64,000 bases of DNA. Source: Variovorax sp. Root318D1 (lineage in GTDB: Bacteria > Pseudomonadota > Gammaproteobacteria > Burkholderiales > Burkholderiaceae_C). The notes below the pieces were generated by a model. It ran no database searches, was not told where the DNA came from, and saw only the letters and a list, made by a program, of their open reading frames with translations. Made by a program: the position numbers and the translations under genes. Shown piece after piece: positions 52,218 through 62,467 of this stretch (positions are counted from its first letter, which is position 1; each line of letters opens with the position of its first letter). The stretch is from NCBI RefSeq assembly GCF_001424835.1, contig NZ_LMCQ01000001.1:280284-344283 (forward strand). The letters run 5' to 3'.

Positions 52218-53932
52218 GGGTGGTTCTCCTGAAGGGAATGGTGGCCCGTGGCCTGGTCGAACACGGCCTGCGCCTCGTCGGCGGAGCTGCCGCGCCAGGC
52301 GACGATCTGGTCGGGACGGATCAACACGAGCGGTGCCTCGTACAGGTCGCGCAGCATGGGCTCTGCAAGCCGCACGATCCGCAGGTCCAGGCCGCGCGCG
52401 TGCGCCATCGCTTCGAACGGCGCCGTGTCGGGCGGCTCCAAGCCCAGCGCGAGCACCGTCCAGTCGCGCCCGAAAAGATCGAACAGCGAACGGCCATCGT
52501 CCAGCCAGGCGTGCGGCGGCCGGCCGCCGGGGCAGGCGGTGGGGACGTAGCGATTGGGCTCATCGGGCGGCGCCGCCGTGCCATCGGCCACGATCACCGG
52601 CGAGCCGTCGTAGCGCCCGCCGAAAGTGACACCGGGAATGTTGAACTCCAGCCGTGCGTGCGCGTCCAGATGCTCGGCGGCGGCGCGGCGCTCGGCATCG
52701 CCACGGGGCGAATCTTCTTCGAGTTCGGGGCTCGCAGCGAACAGGCCGACCGAATCGGCGAATCGTCTCGCGTAGCCGGTGTTGCGCTCGGCCAGCGGAC
52801 GGCGCTCCGCCTCGTAGCTTTCCAGCAGCGCCGCGGGCGCCAGCCCGCGCAGTACTGCGGCCAGCTTCCAACCCAGGTTCACCGCGTCTTCGACCGCGGT
52901 GTTGTAGCCCAGGCCGCCGGTGGGCGTGAACAGATGGGCCGCATCGCCCGCGATGAACACGCGGCCGCGCTGGAACTGTTTGGCGACGAGGGCGTGGCCG
53001 GCCTGCCAGACGCCCATCGACAAGATGTCGATCGGCACGTCCACGCCGACCGTCTGCGCGAAGATGCGCCGCGCATCGGCTTCGGTCCAGGTCTCCGGGT
53101 TCTCGTGCGGATGCACCGCCGCATGAAAAGCGTACTCGGCGACGCCGTCCACGGACGCCATGAAGGCACGCCGCTCATGATTGACCGCGACGTACATCCA
53201 GGCCTTGGGATGCGTCAGCGCCGAGATGAATTGCGGAGACCTTAGGTAGATGGCGAACATCTTGCCGCCCATGAAGTCGCGCTGGATGCCGGTGACGCCG
53301 CCCCATTCGACGCCGAGCTCGGTACGCACGATGCTGCGCGGGCCGTCGGCCCCGACCAGGAACCTGGCCTTCACCTCGACCGGGTCACCGCCTTCCGTGG
53401 GCCGGATGCACGCATCGATGCCGTCGCCGGCGTCGGCGAAGCGTTCCAGCCGCCAGCCGTAGCGCACGTCGGCCGTGGGCCACGCCTCGGCATGGCTGCG
53501 CAGCGCCGCCTCCACGAACTTCTGCGAAACGCGGTGCGGCAACTCGGCCGCGCTCCACGAACCGGTCATCGACCTGATCTTCTCGGTGGCCTCCGCCGCC
53601 GTTGGCAAGTGAATGCGTGCCAGTTCATGGCCCGTGTAGCGCGTGAAGTAGGCGATGTCGGTCGGATGGTCGGCCGGCAGGCCCAGGCGCCGGATCTCGT
53701 GCGCGAAGCCCAGCCGGCGGAAGTGCTCCATCGTGCGCGCCTGGGTGGCGTTGGCCTGCGGGTTGAAGGCGGTTCCCGGCTTCGCATCGACCAGCAGGCA
53801 GCGGATGCCCCGTCGGCCGAGTTCGTTGGCGAGCATGAGGCCGCACGGGCCGCCGCCCGCGATCAGGATTTCTGTCTCCAGCGTGCGTGGCTGCACGGTG
53901 GCAGTAGTATTGGTGGAATAGGTCATGGACAT
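52214..53932 (-). CDS. FAD-dependent aromatic monooxygenase (phenol/resorcinol hydroxylase type)
   Basis: 572 residues from an ATG at 53932. It is a class A flavoprotein hydroxylase: ILIAGGGPCGLMLANELGRRG near residue 22 (FAD), VGADGPRSIVR (DG motif) and FIAGDAAHLFTPTGGLGYNTAVEDAVNL, with a C-terminal thioredoxin-like domain as in PheA/TfdB. In hydroxyquinol clusters such enzymes ortho-hydroxylate resorcinol or a related phenol to 1,2,4-trihydroxybenzene. It is the first gene of the operon; the promoter region to the divergent marR gene is 85 bases. Confidence 0.9.
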   Translation of the reverse strand: MSMTYSTNTTATVQPRTLETEILIAGGGPCGLMLANELGRRGIRCLLVDAKPGTAFNPQANATQARTMEHFRRLGFAHEIRRLGLPADHPTDIAYFTRYTGHELARIHLPTAAEATEKIRSMTGSWSAAELPHRVSQKFVEAALRSHAEAWPTADVRYGWRLERFADAGDGIDACIRPTEGGDPVEVKARFLVGADGPRSIVRTELGVEWGGVTGIQRDFMGGKMFAIYLRSPQFISALTHPKAWMYVAVNHERRAFMASVDGVAEYAFHAAVHPHENPETWTEADARRIFAQTVGVDVPIDILSMGVWQAGHALVAKQFQRGRVFIAGDAAHLFTPTGGLGYNTAVEDAVNLGWKLAAVLRGLAPAALLESYEAERRPLAERNTGYARRFADSVGLFAASPELEEDSPRGDAERRAAAEHLDAHARLEFNIPGVTFGGRYDGSPVIVADGTAAPPDEPNRYVPTACPGGRPPHAWLDDGRSLFDLFGRDWTVLALGLEPPDTAPFEAMAHARGLDLRIVRLAEPMLRDLYEAPLVLIRPDQIVAWRGSSADEAQAVFDQATGHHSLQENHP

Positions 53933-53983
53933 GGGCCGTATGGGCTCGGCATCGCCGGCGAAGCGATGGCTCCGCATAGATGC

Positions 53984-53996
53984 TTAGGTTACCTAA
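53984..53996. promoter_or_regulatory. MarR-type operator in the hydroxyquinol divergent promoter
   Basis: TTAGGT-T-ACCTAA is a perfect 6-bp dyad with a one-base centre, placed 52 bases upstream of the monooxygenase start and 22 bases upstream of the marR start. Position and form suit autoregulation and repression by the MarR protein. Confidence 0.7.
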
Positions 53997-54017
53997 ATAC
54001 TTCAGGATTGCAAGACT

Positions 54018-54494
54018 TTGAGGAATTCCCCTACGCCCGGAAAGGGAGCGCGCGTCGACGAGGGCTGGCGCACCGACAACGTCGGACGACTGCTCAGCAG
54101 CGCGCTTCGCCGCTTCGAGGAGCGCGTCATGTCGCTGATGGTCGAGCGCGGCCATGCGCAGACGCGCCGCTCGCATGTCAATCTCACGCGCCACCTCGAC
54201 ATCGGAGGTACGCGCATCACCGAACTCGCCCGGCGCGCCGCAATGACGAACGCGGCGATGACGGAGCTGATCGACCAATGCGAATCGATCGGGCTCGTCG
54301 AGCGGATGGCCGATCCCGCGGACAAGCGCGTGCGCATCGTCCGGTTCACGCCGGTCGGTGAAAGCTGGCTGAAGGATTTCGGCCGCGCCGTGGCGCAGGC
54401 GCAGCGCGAGATGTCGAAGGAGGTGGGTGAGGACCAGTTGGCCGTGGTGCTGGCCGCGCTGGCAAGCTACGCGGGCACGGGCGGGGAGCCCTGA
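54018..54494 (+). CDS. MarR-family transcriptional regulator
   Basis: 158 residues from a TTG at 54018, the only suitable start before the conserved region. The winged helix is HLDIGGTRITELARRAAMTNAAMTELIDQCESIGLVERMADPADKRVRIVRFT at about 58-110. It diverges from the hydroxyquinol operon, and a perfect dyad lies between. It is probably released by the phenolic substrate. Confidence 0.87.
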   Translation: MRNSPTPGKGARVDEGWRTDNVGRLLSSALRRFEERVMSLMVERGHAQTRRSHVNLTRHLDIGGTRITELARRAAMTNAAMTELIDQCESIGLVERMADPADKRVRIVRFTPVGESWLKDFGRAVAQAQREMSKEVGEDQLAVVLAALASYAGTGGEP

Positions 54495-54517
54495 GGGCGC
54501 CCCGCGATCCCCGCGAT

Positions 54518-54536
54518 CCCCGCGGGCTCGGCGGGG
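54518..54536. terminator. stem-loop between marR and livF
   Basis: CCCCGC and GCGGGG pair around a seven-base loop in the 57-base gap between convergent stops, preceded by two tandem CGCGATCCC units. It can act in both directions; the tails are AAAT on plus and no clear T-run on minus. Confidence 0.5.
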
Positions 54537-54551
54537 AAATTCAACGGCTTG

Positions 54552-55261
<710 letters not shown>

Positions 55262-55265
<4 letters not shown>

Positions 55266-56023
55266 GCTTCGGCCTCTTCTTCGCCTAGGTAAACGGCCCG
55301 CACTTCGGGATGGTTGCGGATCTCTTCCGGCGTGCCGGTGAACAAAATCTTTCCGTAGACCAGCACGCTGATGCGGTCGGCCAAGGCAAACACCGCGTCC
55401 ATGTCGTGCTCGACCAGCAGGATCGTGTACTGGCGCTTCAGCTGCTGCAGCAGCGCGATGACGCTGGTGGATTCCTGCACGCTCATGCCGGCCATGGGCT
55501 CGTCGAGCAGCAGGAACTTGGGTCCGGCCGCCAGGCTCATGGCCAGCTCGAGCTGGCGGCGCTCGCCATAGCCGAGGTCGCCGGCCGGCACATGGAGGCG
55601 GTTTGCAAGGCCCGTGGCGGCAAGCGCCTCTTCGGCGGACTGGCGCGCTTGGCGGTCAGCCGCCATGGGTTGCCAGAACCGGAAGGCGTGCTTGCGCGAG
55701 GCCAGCGCTGCGAAGGTCGCGTTCTCGATCACGCTGAAATCCTCGAAGATCGAGGTGATCTGGTAGGACCGCAGCAAGCCGCGTTGCGCGCGTTGGTGGA
55801 TGGGCAGCGCGGACACGTCGGCGCCGCGGAACCACACGCTGCCGCTGTCCGCTTCGAGCTCGCCGGACAGCTGGTTGATGAGGGTCGTCTTGCCGGCCCC
55901 GTTGGGGCCGATGATGGCGTGAAGCTCGCCTTCATGGATGTCGAGCGACACCGAGTCGGTGACGAGCAGTGCGCCAAAGCGTTTGGTCAGCCCGTCGGTG
56001 CGAAGGACGCTGGTGGTCATCAT
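55262..56023 (-). CDS. livG: branched-chain-type ABC transporter ATP-binding protein LivG
   Basis: 253 residues; Walker A GPNGAGKT at 39-46, LLRSYQITSIFEDFSVIENATFAAL, the LGYGERRQLELAMSLA signature and LLLDEPMAGMS. The ATG at 56023 overlaps the livM stop. A far longer reading upstream lies out of frame with livM and is not a gene. Confidence 0.92.
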
Positions 56024-57045
56024 GCGGATCCTTTCGCTGCGGAGATCGCATTGCGTGCCGTGGCCGAGTCGTCGACAAGCGTTGGTGCCTTGGGCGTTGG
56101 CCTTGCGTCGAAGCGCTCCAGCAAGCCGACGATGCCTCGCTTGCCCAGCAGTGCAACGATCACGATCAGTGGCCCGAAGATGACCATCCAGTGCTCGGTG
56201 AAGCCTTTCAGGACCTCTTCCAGGCCAAGAAAAACCAACGCACCCATGAGAGGCCCGAACACCGTTCCCAGGCCGCCGATTACGACGATGACGATCAGCT
56301 CGCCCGAGACGGACCATGCGAGCGTGCTGGGTGAAGCAAAGGCGTTGAGGTTGGCCAGCAGCAGCCCCGCGACGCCGCACAGCATGCCCGACACCACATA
56401 CGCCAGCAGCTGGTAGCGAACCACCGGAATGCCGGCGGCACTCACCCGGCGCGCGTTCTGTCTGGCACCGCGGATCACCATGCCGAACGGCGCGACGCGC
56501 AGGCGCGCGAGCCACCAGATCGAAAGCACCAGCACGACGAACGCCGCGACATAGACACTGGTCGCCGACGACAGGTCGATGGGCCCGAAGCGGCTGCCCA
56601 GAGCAATCGACAGGCCGTCGTCGCCGCCGTAGTTCTTCAGACTCACGAACAGGAAGTAGCCCATCTGCGCAAAGGCCAGCGTGATCATGATGAAGGCGAT
56701 GCCGCTGGTGCGAAGGCTGATCGCGCCAGTGACCAGCGCGACCAGGCCGCAGGCACCCAGGCAAAGCAGCAGGTGGACCCAGCCGCTGCCGACGCCGTGG
56801 AACGAGGCCAGTCCGACCGCATAGGCGCCGAGCCCGAGGAACAGCGAATGGCCGAAACTCACCAGGCCGCCATAGCCCAGCGCGATGTTGAGCGCGCAGG
56901 CGGCGATCGCATAGATGATGATGCGCGCGAAGAAGGCGATGTAGAAGGTCTGGCCGGTGGCCTCGGCCACGAACGGCACGCTTGCCAGCAGCAGCAGGAC
57001 CAGCAGCGGCACCCAGGTGCTCGGGCGGGAAAGAAGTGTGGTCAT
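56020..57045 (-). CDS. livM: branched-chain-type ABC transporter permease LivM
   Basis: 341-residue membrane protein with 8-10 hydrophobic segments. LNIALGYGGLVSFGHSLFLGLGAYAVG near residue 50 and VIGGLGTVFGPLMGALVFLGLEE near 270 are LivM signatures. The ATG at 57045 is four bases after the livH stop. A C-terminal tail of about 35 residues is predicted cytoplasmic. Confidence 0.92.
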   Translation of the reverse strand: MTTLLSRPSTWVPLLVLLLLASVPFVAEATGQTFYIAFFARIIIYAIAACALNIALGYGGLVSFGHSLFLGLGAYAVGLASFHGVGSGWVHLLLCLGACGLVALVTGAISLRTSGIAFIMITLAFAQMGYFLFVSLKNYGGDDGLSIALGSRFGPIDLSSATSVYVAAFVVLVLSIWWLARLRVAPFGMVIRGARQNARRVSAAGIPVVRYQLLAYVVSGMLCGVAGLLLANLNAFASPSTLAWSVSGELIVIVVIGGLGTVFGPLMGALVFLGLEEVLKGFTEHWMVIFGPLIVIVALLGKRGIVGLLERFDARPTPKAPTLVDDSATARNAISAAKGSA

Positions 57046-57049
57046 GGGA

Positions 57050-57967
57050 CTACCGGTTGGCGGGGAAGAGACCTTGGGGGCGCCACGCGAGCACCACGGC
57101 CATGAGCAGGTAAACCAGCATCGAAGCCAGCGCGGGACCGGCCGCATCGGCAAAGGAACGCTCGGTGACCTGGCGCAGCAGGAACGGCAGGAACACGCGG
57201 CCCATGGTGTCGACGATGCCCACGATCAGCGCGGCATAGAAGGCGCCGGTCACGGAGCCGATGCCGCCGATGACGATGACCACCAGCGTCGTGATGAGGA
57301 CCGACTCGCCCATGCCCGATTGCACCGACAGGATCGGCCCGGCCATCGCGCCGGCCAGCCCCGCCAGCATCGCGCCGACGGCGAAGAGCATCGCGTTCAG
57401 CAGGCGGATGTTCACGCCGAGCGCGGCCACCATCGCGGGATTGACGGCGCCGGCGCGGATCAGCATGCCGACCTTGGTCTTGTTGATCAGCAGCCAGGAG
57501 CCGACCGCGACGGCCAGCCCGACCGCGATGATCGCGATCCGATACGAGGGGTAGCTGAATCCGCCGATGTCGATGGCGCCGCTCAGGAACTCGGGCACTT
57601 GCAGGAAGACGGGTTGCGACCCCCAGATGATGCGCACCAGTTCGTTGAAGAACAGGACGAGGCCGAAGGTGGCCAGCACGTGATCGAGGTGGTCTCGCCT
57701 GTAAAGCCGAGATACCGCCACGAACTCCAGCGCCAGGCCCAGCAGCAGCGAGCCGCCCATGGCCGCCGCGACGGCCCATCCGAACGACCCCGTGTACTGG
57801 AAGGCCGTCGCCGCGAAGTAGGCCCCCATCATGTACAGCGAGCCGTGCGCCAGATTCACGAAGCTCATGATGCCGAAGACCAGCGTCAAGCCCGCCGCCA
57901 GCAGGAACAACAAGACCCCGTACTGGAGCCCGTTGAGCAGCTGTGCAAGAACAACCGTGCTGCTCAT
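57050..57967 (-). CDS. livH: branched-chain-type ABC transporter permease LivH
   Basis: 305-residue membrane protein. The start QLLNGLQYGVLLFLLAAGLTLVFGIMSFVNLAHGSLYM is the LivH hallmark, and VIGGIGSVTGAFYAALIVGIVDTMG lies in the second half. It begins four bases after the binding-protein stop. Together with LivM, LivG and LivF it forms a complete importer placed in the same operon as salicylate/gentisate genes. Confidence 0.93.
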   Translation of the reverse strand: MSSTVVLAQLLNGLQYGVLLFLLAAGLTLVFGIMSFVNLAHGSLYMMGAYFAATAFQYTGSFGWAVAAAMGGSLLLGLALEFVAVSRLYRRDHLDHVLATFGLVLFFNELVRIIWGSQPVFLQVPEFLSGAIDIGGFSYPSYRIAIIAVGLAVAVGSWLLINKTKVGMLIRAGAVNPAMVAALGVNIRLLNAMLFAVGAMLAGLAGAMAGPILSVQSGMGESVLITTLVVIVIGGIGSVTGAFYAALIVGIVDTMGRVFLPFLLRQVTERSFADAAGPALASMLVYLLMAVVLAWRPQGLFPANR

Positions 57968-57971
57968 GGGA

Positions 57972-59150
57972 TCACTTCAGCGCGCACTGCGCGTGGTAGG
58001 CGTCGACCTGCTTCGGCAGCGGCGTGGCCAGCAGCTTGCCGGTGACGCTGCTGCCGTTCTTCACGGTCTCGAACGCGTAGTAGTTCTGCACCGGCAGGTT
58101 GTTGTTGTTGAAGGCGAAGGGCCCCCGCACCGATTTGACTTCGCTGCCCGCGGCCTTGACGGCGGCGGCCAGCGCCTTGCTGTCGCCGGCCTTGGCCTTG
58201 CCCAGCGCAATGTTCAGGATGTTGGCCGCGTCGTAGGCCGTTGCGGCGTACTCGCTGGGCGTGCGCTTGTATTTGGCCTCGAAGTCGGCCACGAACTTCT
58301 TGCTCTCGGGCGTGTCCAGCGCCGCATCCCACATGGCGCCGCTGATGCTGCCGACGGCCGCGTCGCGCAAGGCGGGGAGGGTGGTGCCGTCGACGGTGAA
58401 GACCGAGTAGAGCGGCAGCTTGCCCATCAGGCCGGCCTGGGCCATCTGCTTGATGAAGTTCACGCCCATGCCGCCGGGATAGAACACGAACACGGCATCG
58501 GGCTTGGCCGCCTGCAGCTGCGCGAGCTCGGCGGAATAGTCGGGCTGGTTGACCTGGGTGTAGACCTCTTCGACGATCTGGCCCTTGAAGTAGCGCTTGA
58601 AGCCGGTCAGCATGTCCTTGCCGGCCTGGTAGTTGGGGGCCATCAGGTAGACCTTTTTCACGCCCTTGTCCTGCGCGAACTTGCCCATGGCTTCGGCTGC
58701 GCCGTCGTTCTGCCAGGCGGTCGAGAACACATTGGGCTTGCAACCGGCGCCGGCCAGGGGCGACGGCCCCGAGTTGGTGGCAATGGCGACGACGCCGGAC
58801 TCCGCGATGCGCGGCAAGCTGGCCATCATCACGTTGGAAAAACTCAGTCCGACGATGGCGTCGACCTTGTCCTTGTCGATGAACTTGCGCACGATCTGGC
58901 CACCGATCTCCGGCTTGAGCTGGTCGTCTTCCTTGAGCACCGTGGCCGGTTGCCCGCCCAGCTTGCCGCCGAGCTGCTCGACCGCCAGCATGAAGCCGTC
59001 GACCTGGTCCTGGCCGACGACCGCGATCGGCCCCGACAGCGGCGCCATGAAGCCGATGGTGGCTGCCGCGGCGAGCTGGCTGGCGCCCGCGCAGGCGAGG
59101 GCGGCCAGAACCAGGCTGGTGCGGCGAAGGGAAGGAGTGCGTGTCGTCAT
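57972..59150 (-). CDS. ABC transporter substrate-binding protein (aromatic acid uptake candidate)
   Basis: 392 residues from an ATG at 59150, with a Sec signal (RTSLVLAALACAGASQLAAA). Type I binding fold: GFMAPLSGPIAVVGQDQVDGFMLAVEQLGGKLGG, CKPN near residue 130, VFYPGGMGVNFIKQ and SVRGPFAFNNNNLPVQNYY. It is a close paralog of the orphan protein at 41245-42414. The gap to the gentisate dioxygenase gene (76 bases) carries an eight-T run on the minus strand after a GC-rich stretch. Salicylate or a related hydroxybenzoate is the likely ligand, inferred from context. Confidence 0.9.
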   Translation of the reverse strand: MTTRTPSLRRTSLVLAALACAGASQLAAAATIGFMAPLSGPIAVVGQDQVDGFMLAVEQLGGKLGGQPATVLKEDDQLKPEIGGQIVRKFIDKDKVDAIVGLSFSNVMMASLPRIAESGVVAIATNSGPSPLAGAGCKPNVFSTAWQNDGAAEAMGKFAQDKGVKKVYLMAPNYQAGKDMLTGFKRYFKGQIVEEVYTQVNQPDYSAELAQLQAAKPDAVFVFYPGGMGVNFIKQMAQAGLMGKLPLYSVFTVDGTTLPALRDAAVGSISGAMWDAALDTPESKKFVADFEAKYKRTPSEYAATAYDAANILNIALGKAKAGDSKALAAAVKAAGSEVKSVRGPFAFNNNNLPVQNYYAFETVKNGSSVTGKLLATPLPKQVDAYHAQCALK

Positions 59151-59226
59151 GTCTTGTCTCGAGTGCTTATGAAATAAAAAAAAGGGTTGCAAGGGCGGCG
59201 GGGCCGGCCGAGCGCCGTGCAGCGTG

Positions 59227-60363
59227 CTACGCCAGCTCGCCCGCCTGCGTTCGGTGCGCGTGCAGCGCTTCGAAGATCGGTCCGTCGCTGAAGCGGAAGA
59301 GATCGAGCGTTCCGTGGCTCGCCGCGTCGCAATGGGCCGAGAACGGCTGCCACGACGGCACGACGAACATGTCGCCGCGCTTGACGCTCCATTGCTGCTC
59401 GCCCACCTTCACCGTGCCGCTGCCTTCGAACACCTGGTAGACCGATGAGCCGACCTCGCGCTGCACCACGGTGCTCGCGCCATTCCTGATGCGGTGCATC
59501 TCGGTGCGCATCGTGGGCAGCACGTCCCGTCCGGTGCTCGGGTTCGTGAAGCGAACCGCGGCGTGGCCAGGGCTCAATGTGGCGGGATGGCCTTCATCCT
59601 CCAGCGCCAGCTGGTCGGCCAGGGCGCGGTCGGTGTCGACCCAGCGGTAGGCCAGGAGCGGCGTTGCTGTCGGCGCCTCCGGCTGCGACAGCGGACGCAG
59701 GCCCGGGTGGCCCCAGAGGCGCTCCGAGCGCGAGCGCTCCGGCGTGGCCTTCTCGACCGTGCTGACGCGCTCGCGGCCGAATTCGAAGAACTGCGACTCC
59801 GTGTAGTACGAGAACGGAATGTCCAGCCCGTCGATCCACGCCATCGGCGCGGTGGCCGCGTTGTGATGGGAATGCCAGTTCCACCCGGCTTGCGGCAGGA
59901 AGTCGCCGCGCGACATCCGCACCGGATCGCCGTTCACCACGGTCCACACGCCTTCGCCTTCCACAACGAAGCGGAACGCGTGCTGCGAGTGGCGGTGCTC
60001 CGGTGCGTCCTCGCCCGGCATCAGGTACTGGATGGCGGCCCACAGCGTGGGCGTGGCAAACGGCCTGCCGCCGAGGGCCGGATTGGCCAGTGCGATGGCG
60101 CGCCGCTCGCCGCCGCGGCCCACGGGCACGATGCGCCCCGCCTCGCTGGCCAGCTCGACCAGGCGATCCCAGCGCCACAGATGGGGCACCGCCTTGCTGC
60201 GCGGGTGCCGCGGCATCAGGTCGCCGATCTCCGTCCACAGCGGAACGAGCAGCTCGCTTTCGAAGCCCCGGTAGAGCTGCTCGAGCGCGGGGCTGGGTTC
60301 GGGTTGGCCCGGACCCGCGACGGCCTTCAGGCGCACGGGGGAGGGGACGGTGTCGACTGTCAT
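59227..60363 (-). CDS. gentisate 1,2-dioxygenase
   Basis: 378-residue bicupin that cleaves gentisate to maleylpyruvate with Fe(II) and O2. The three iron ligands of the N-terminal cupin are H123 and H125 (PEHRHSQHAF) and H164 (WNWHSHHN), with the spacing of characterised enzymes. LWRWDRLVELASEAGRIVPVGRGGERRA and LYRGFESELLVPLW are family-typical; the C-terminal cupin is EGSGTVKVGEQQWSVKRGDMFVVPSW. It lies 97 bases after the fumarylpyruvate hydrolase gene in the operon. Confidence 0.95.
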   Translation of the reverse strand: MTVDTVPSPVRLKAVAGPGQPEPSPALEQLYRGFESELLVPLWTEIGDLMPRHPRSKAVPHLWRWDRLVELASEAGRIVPVGRGGERRAIALANPALGGRPFATPTLWAAIQYLMPGEDAPEHRHSQHAFRFVVEGEGVWTVVNGDPVRMSRGDFLPQAGWNWHSHHNAATAPMAWIDGLDIPFSYYTESQFFEFGRERVSTVEKATPERSRSERLWGHPGLRPLSQPEAPTATPLLAYRWVDTDRALADQLALEDEGHPATLSPGHAAVRFTNPSTGRDVLPTMRTEMHRIRNGASTVVQREVGSSVYQVFEGSGTVKVGEQQWSVKRGDMFVVPSWQPFSAHCDAASHGTLDLFRFSDGPIFEALHAHRTQAGELA

Positions 60364-60460
60364 GGAAGTTCCTTCGTGGGGATCGCTGCAGCGAGCGCTC
60401 GCGTGGCGCTTCTGTCCGCTGTGTCGTTTTGTCGGGAGCCGGATTACGTCGGCTTGCGCT

Positions 60461-61165
60461 TCACTCGGCCGGACCGACCGTGAGCGTGATCTCGCCCACG
60501 CCGGCCACGCTGCCTTCGACGCGATCGCCAGGCCGGAGCGCGCCCACGCCTTCGGGTGTCCCGGTGAAGATCAGATCGCCGGGCTGCAGGTGGTAGTACT
60601 TCGACAGGTCCTCGATCAGCTCGGGGATGTTCCAGATCAGTTTGGAAAGATCGGAGCGCTGGCGCTCTTGGCCGTTCACGCTCAGTGCCAGCGCGCCTTG
60701 CTCGAGCACGGTGCCGGCCATGGGGACGACCTCGGACACCACCGACGACTGCTCCACGTCCTTGCCGAGGTCCCAGGGCCGGCCCTTGTCGCGGGCCACG
60801 AGCTGCAGGTCGCGCCGCGTCATGTCCAGGCCGCAGGCGTAGCCGTAGATCAGCTTGTGCGCATCGGCGCGGTCGACGCGAAAACCGGGTGCTCCGACGA
60901 CGAGCACCAGCTCCATTTCGAAGTGGTAGTTGGCCGTGCCGGGCGGATAGGCCACGGTGGCGCCGGATTCCACCAGCGTCGGCAGGCTCTTCGTGAAATA
61001 GAACGGCACCTCCACCGTCTTGTCGACCGGCCGGCCCATCTCGATGGCGTGGGCGTGGTAGTTGCGGCCGACGAAGAACAGCCGGTTCACGGGCAGGCGC
61101 TCCGTCTTGCCGCGAACGGGCAGCGAGGCGATCGGAGGAGGGGTCCAGAGATAGGTGGTGGTCAT
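60461..61165 (-). CDS. fumarylpyruvate hydrolase (FAH family)
   Basis: 234-residue hydrolase that splits fumarylpyruvate to fumarate and pyruvate. Seen are VNRLFFVGRNYHAHAIEMG, FYFTKSLPTLVESGATVAYPPGTANYHFEMELVLVVG with the metal-binding acidic residues, YGYACGLDMTRRDLQLVARDKGRPWDLGK and the end GDLIFTGTPEGVGALRPGD. This small FAH form with DMTRRDLQ is the one found in gentisate pathways. No maleylpyruvate isomerase is seen in the window. Confidence 0.93.
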   Translation of the reverse strand: MTTTYLWTPPPIASLPVRGKTERLPVNRLFFVGRNYHAHAIEMGRPVDKTVEVPFYFTKSLPTLVESGATVAYPPGTANYHFEMELVLVVGAPGFRVDRADAHKLIYGYACGLDMTRRDLQLVARDKGRPWDLGKDVEQSSVVSEVVPMAGTVLEQGALALSVNGQERQRSDLSKLIWNIPELIEDLSKYYHLQPGDLIFTGTPEGVGALRPGDRVEGSVAGVGEITLTVGPAE

Positions 61166-61215
61166 GATGTTTGCAGTGCGTGGATCGGGGCGGACGCGCG
61201 TTGCGCATCCGTAAG

Positions 61216-62433
61216 TCAAAGCTTGGAGAGCGGCACCTGAAGGTCGGCGAGCTGGGCTGCATCGACGCTGGTGCGGCGCTCGATCAGGCGCCGCGCAAAG
61301 CGCAGGTCGCGCGCAGAGTTGGGGCCCAACGCGGCGACGACCTTGTCGCCGTCGAGGAAGAACATCACGAAGCTGCCGGCGCTCTGGTCGCCGCGCAGCA
61401 CTACGCGATGCGCCGGCGCAGGCATGCCAAAGATCTGCAGGTTGACGTCGTACTGGTCCGACCAGAACCAGGGCAGCGGCTGATGGTTCACCGCGGTGCC
61501 GAGCGCGGCGCGCGCGGCGGCGATGCCTTGCTCCTGGGCGTTCTGCCAGGACTCGAGCCGCATCCGCCGGCCGGCCCATTCGCAGTGCCATGCCGCCACG
61601 TCGCCCGCGGCCAGGATGTCGGGATCCGACGAGCGGCATTGCGAATCGACCAGCACGCCGCCATCGCACGCCAGGCCCGCCTCGCGGGCGAGTTCGTCGT
61701 TGGGAACGAGGCCGACACCGATGAGGACCGCGTCGCACGCGAGCTCGCTTCCGTCGCCGAACGACGCCATGAGGCCGCCTTGCGCGCTCTGTGCCAGGCG
61801 CTCGATGCCCGTGCCCAGGCGCACATCGACGCCGTGCGCGGTGTGCAGCTGCAGCAGGTAGTCTGAAATTTCGGGCGGAACGGTGCGCTCGCACAGCCGG
61901 CCCATCGCTTCCACGACGGTGACGTCCAGGCCCTTCTTGCGGGCCGTGGCGGCCACCTCGAGTCCGATCCAGCCGCCGCCGACGACGAGCAGCCGCTTGC
62001 CGGCAGACAGCGCGGCACCGAGCGCCGCCGCATCCTCGATGCTGCGCAGGGTGAACACGCCGGGCAGATCCGCACCCGGGATAGTGAGGCGGCGTGCCCG
62101 TCCGCCGTTGCAGAGGATGAGCTTGTCGTAGGCAACGGGCTCTCCACGCGTGAGGCGAAGCTGCTTCGCCGCCCTGTCGATGAAGGTCGCGCCCACGTTC
62201 GGCCGCCAGTCGATGCCGAGTGCATCGAAGGCTTCCGGTTTCAGCAGATGGGTCGTGTCCGCGTGGGCGTCTCCGGAGAGCACCGCCTTGGACAGCGGCG
62301 GGCGCTCGTAGGGACGATGGGGCTCGTCGCCGATCAGGACCACGCGGCCCGCGAAGCCCTCGCTGCGCAGCGTCTGCGCGGCCCAGCCGCCGGCCTGGCC
62401 GGCGCCCACGATGACGATGGTTTCGGTGGTCAT
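61216..62433 (-). CDS. ferredoxin reductase of the ring-hydroxylating oxygenase (AndAa/BphA4-like)
   Basis: 405-residue FAD/NADH oxidoreductase of the glutathione-reductase-like class. FAD motif IVGAGQAGGWAAQ at 8-20, NAD motif LLVVGGGWIGLEVAATARKKG near 150, and DPDILAAGDVAAW near 275; the end carries the oxygenase-reductase C-terminal domain (FWSDQYDVNLQIFG). It feeds electrons from NADH to the Rieske ferredoxin encoded 34 bases upstream. Classical nag-type salicylate 5-hydroxylases use a different, plant-ferredoxin-type reductase, so this is a distinct arrangement. Confidence 0.92.
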   Translation of the reverse strand: MTTETIVIVGAGQAGGWAAQTLRSEGFAGRVVLIGDEPHRPYERPPLSKAVLSGDAHADTTHLLKPEAFDALGIDWRPNVGATFIDRAAKQLRLTRGEPVAYDKLILCNGGRARRLTIPGADLPGVFTLRSIEDAAALGAALSAGKRLLVVGGGWIGLEVAATARKKGLDVTVVEAMGRLCERTVPPEISDYLLQLHTAHGVDVRLGTGIERLAQSAQGGLMASFGDGSELACDAVLIGVGLVPNDELAREAGLACDGGVLVDSQCRSSDPDILAAGDVAAWHCEWAGRRMRLESWQNAQEQGIAAARAALGTAVNHQPLPWFWSDQYDVNLQIFGMPAPAHRVVLRGDQSAGSFVMFFLDGDKVVAALGPNSARDLRFARRLIERRTSVDAAQLADLQVPLSKL

Positions 62434-62467
62434 GGGTGCAAAAAGGCCATGGAAGAAAGGAGAGGCA

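Noticed and set aside
59176-59183. Intrinsic terminator between gentisate dioxygenase and the binding-protein gene
   Set aside because: The minus strand has a T8 run after GC-rich bases, but the best stem (CGGCG/CGCCG) is short and about 12 bases away, so it is at most a weak attenuator.
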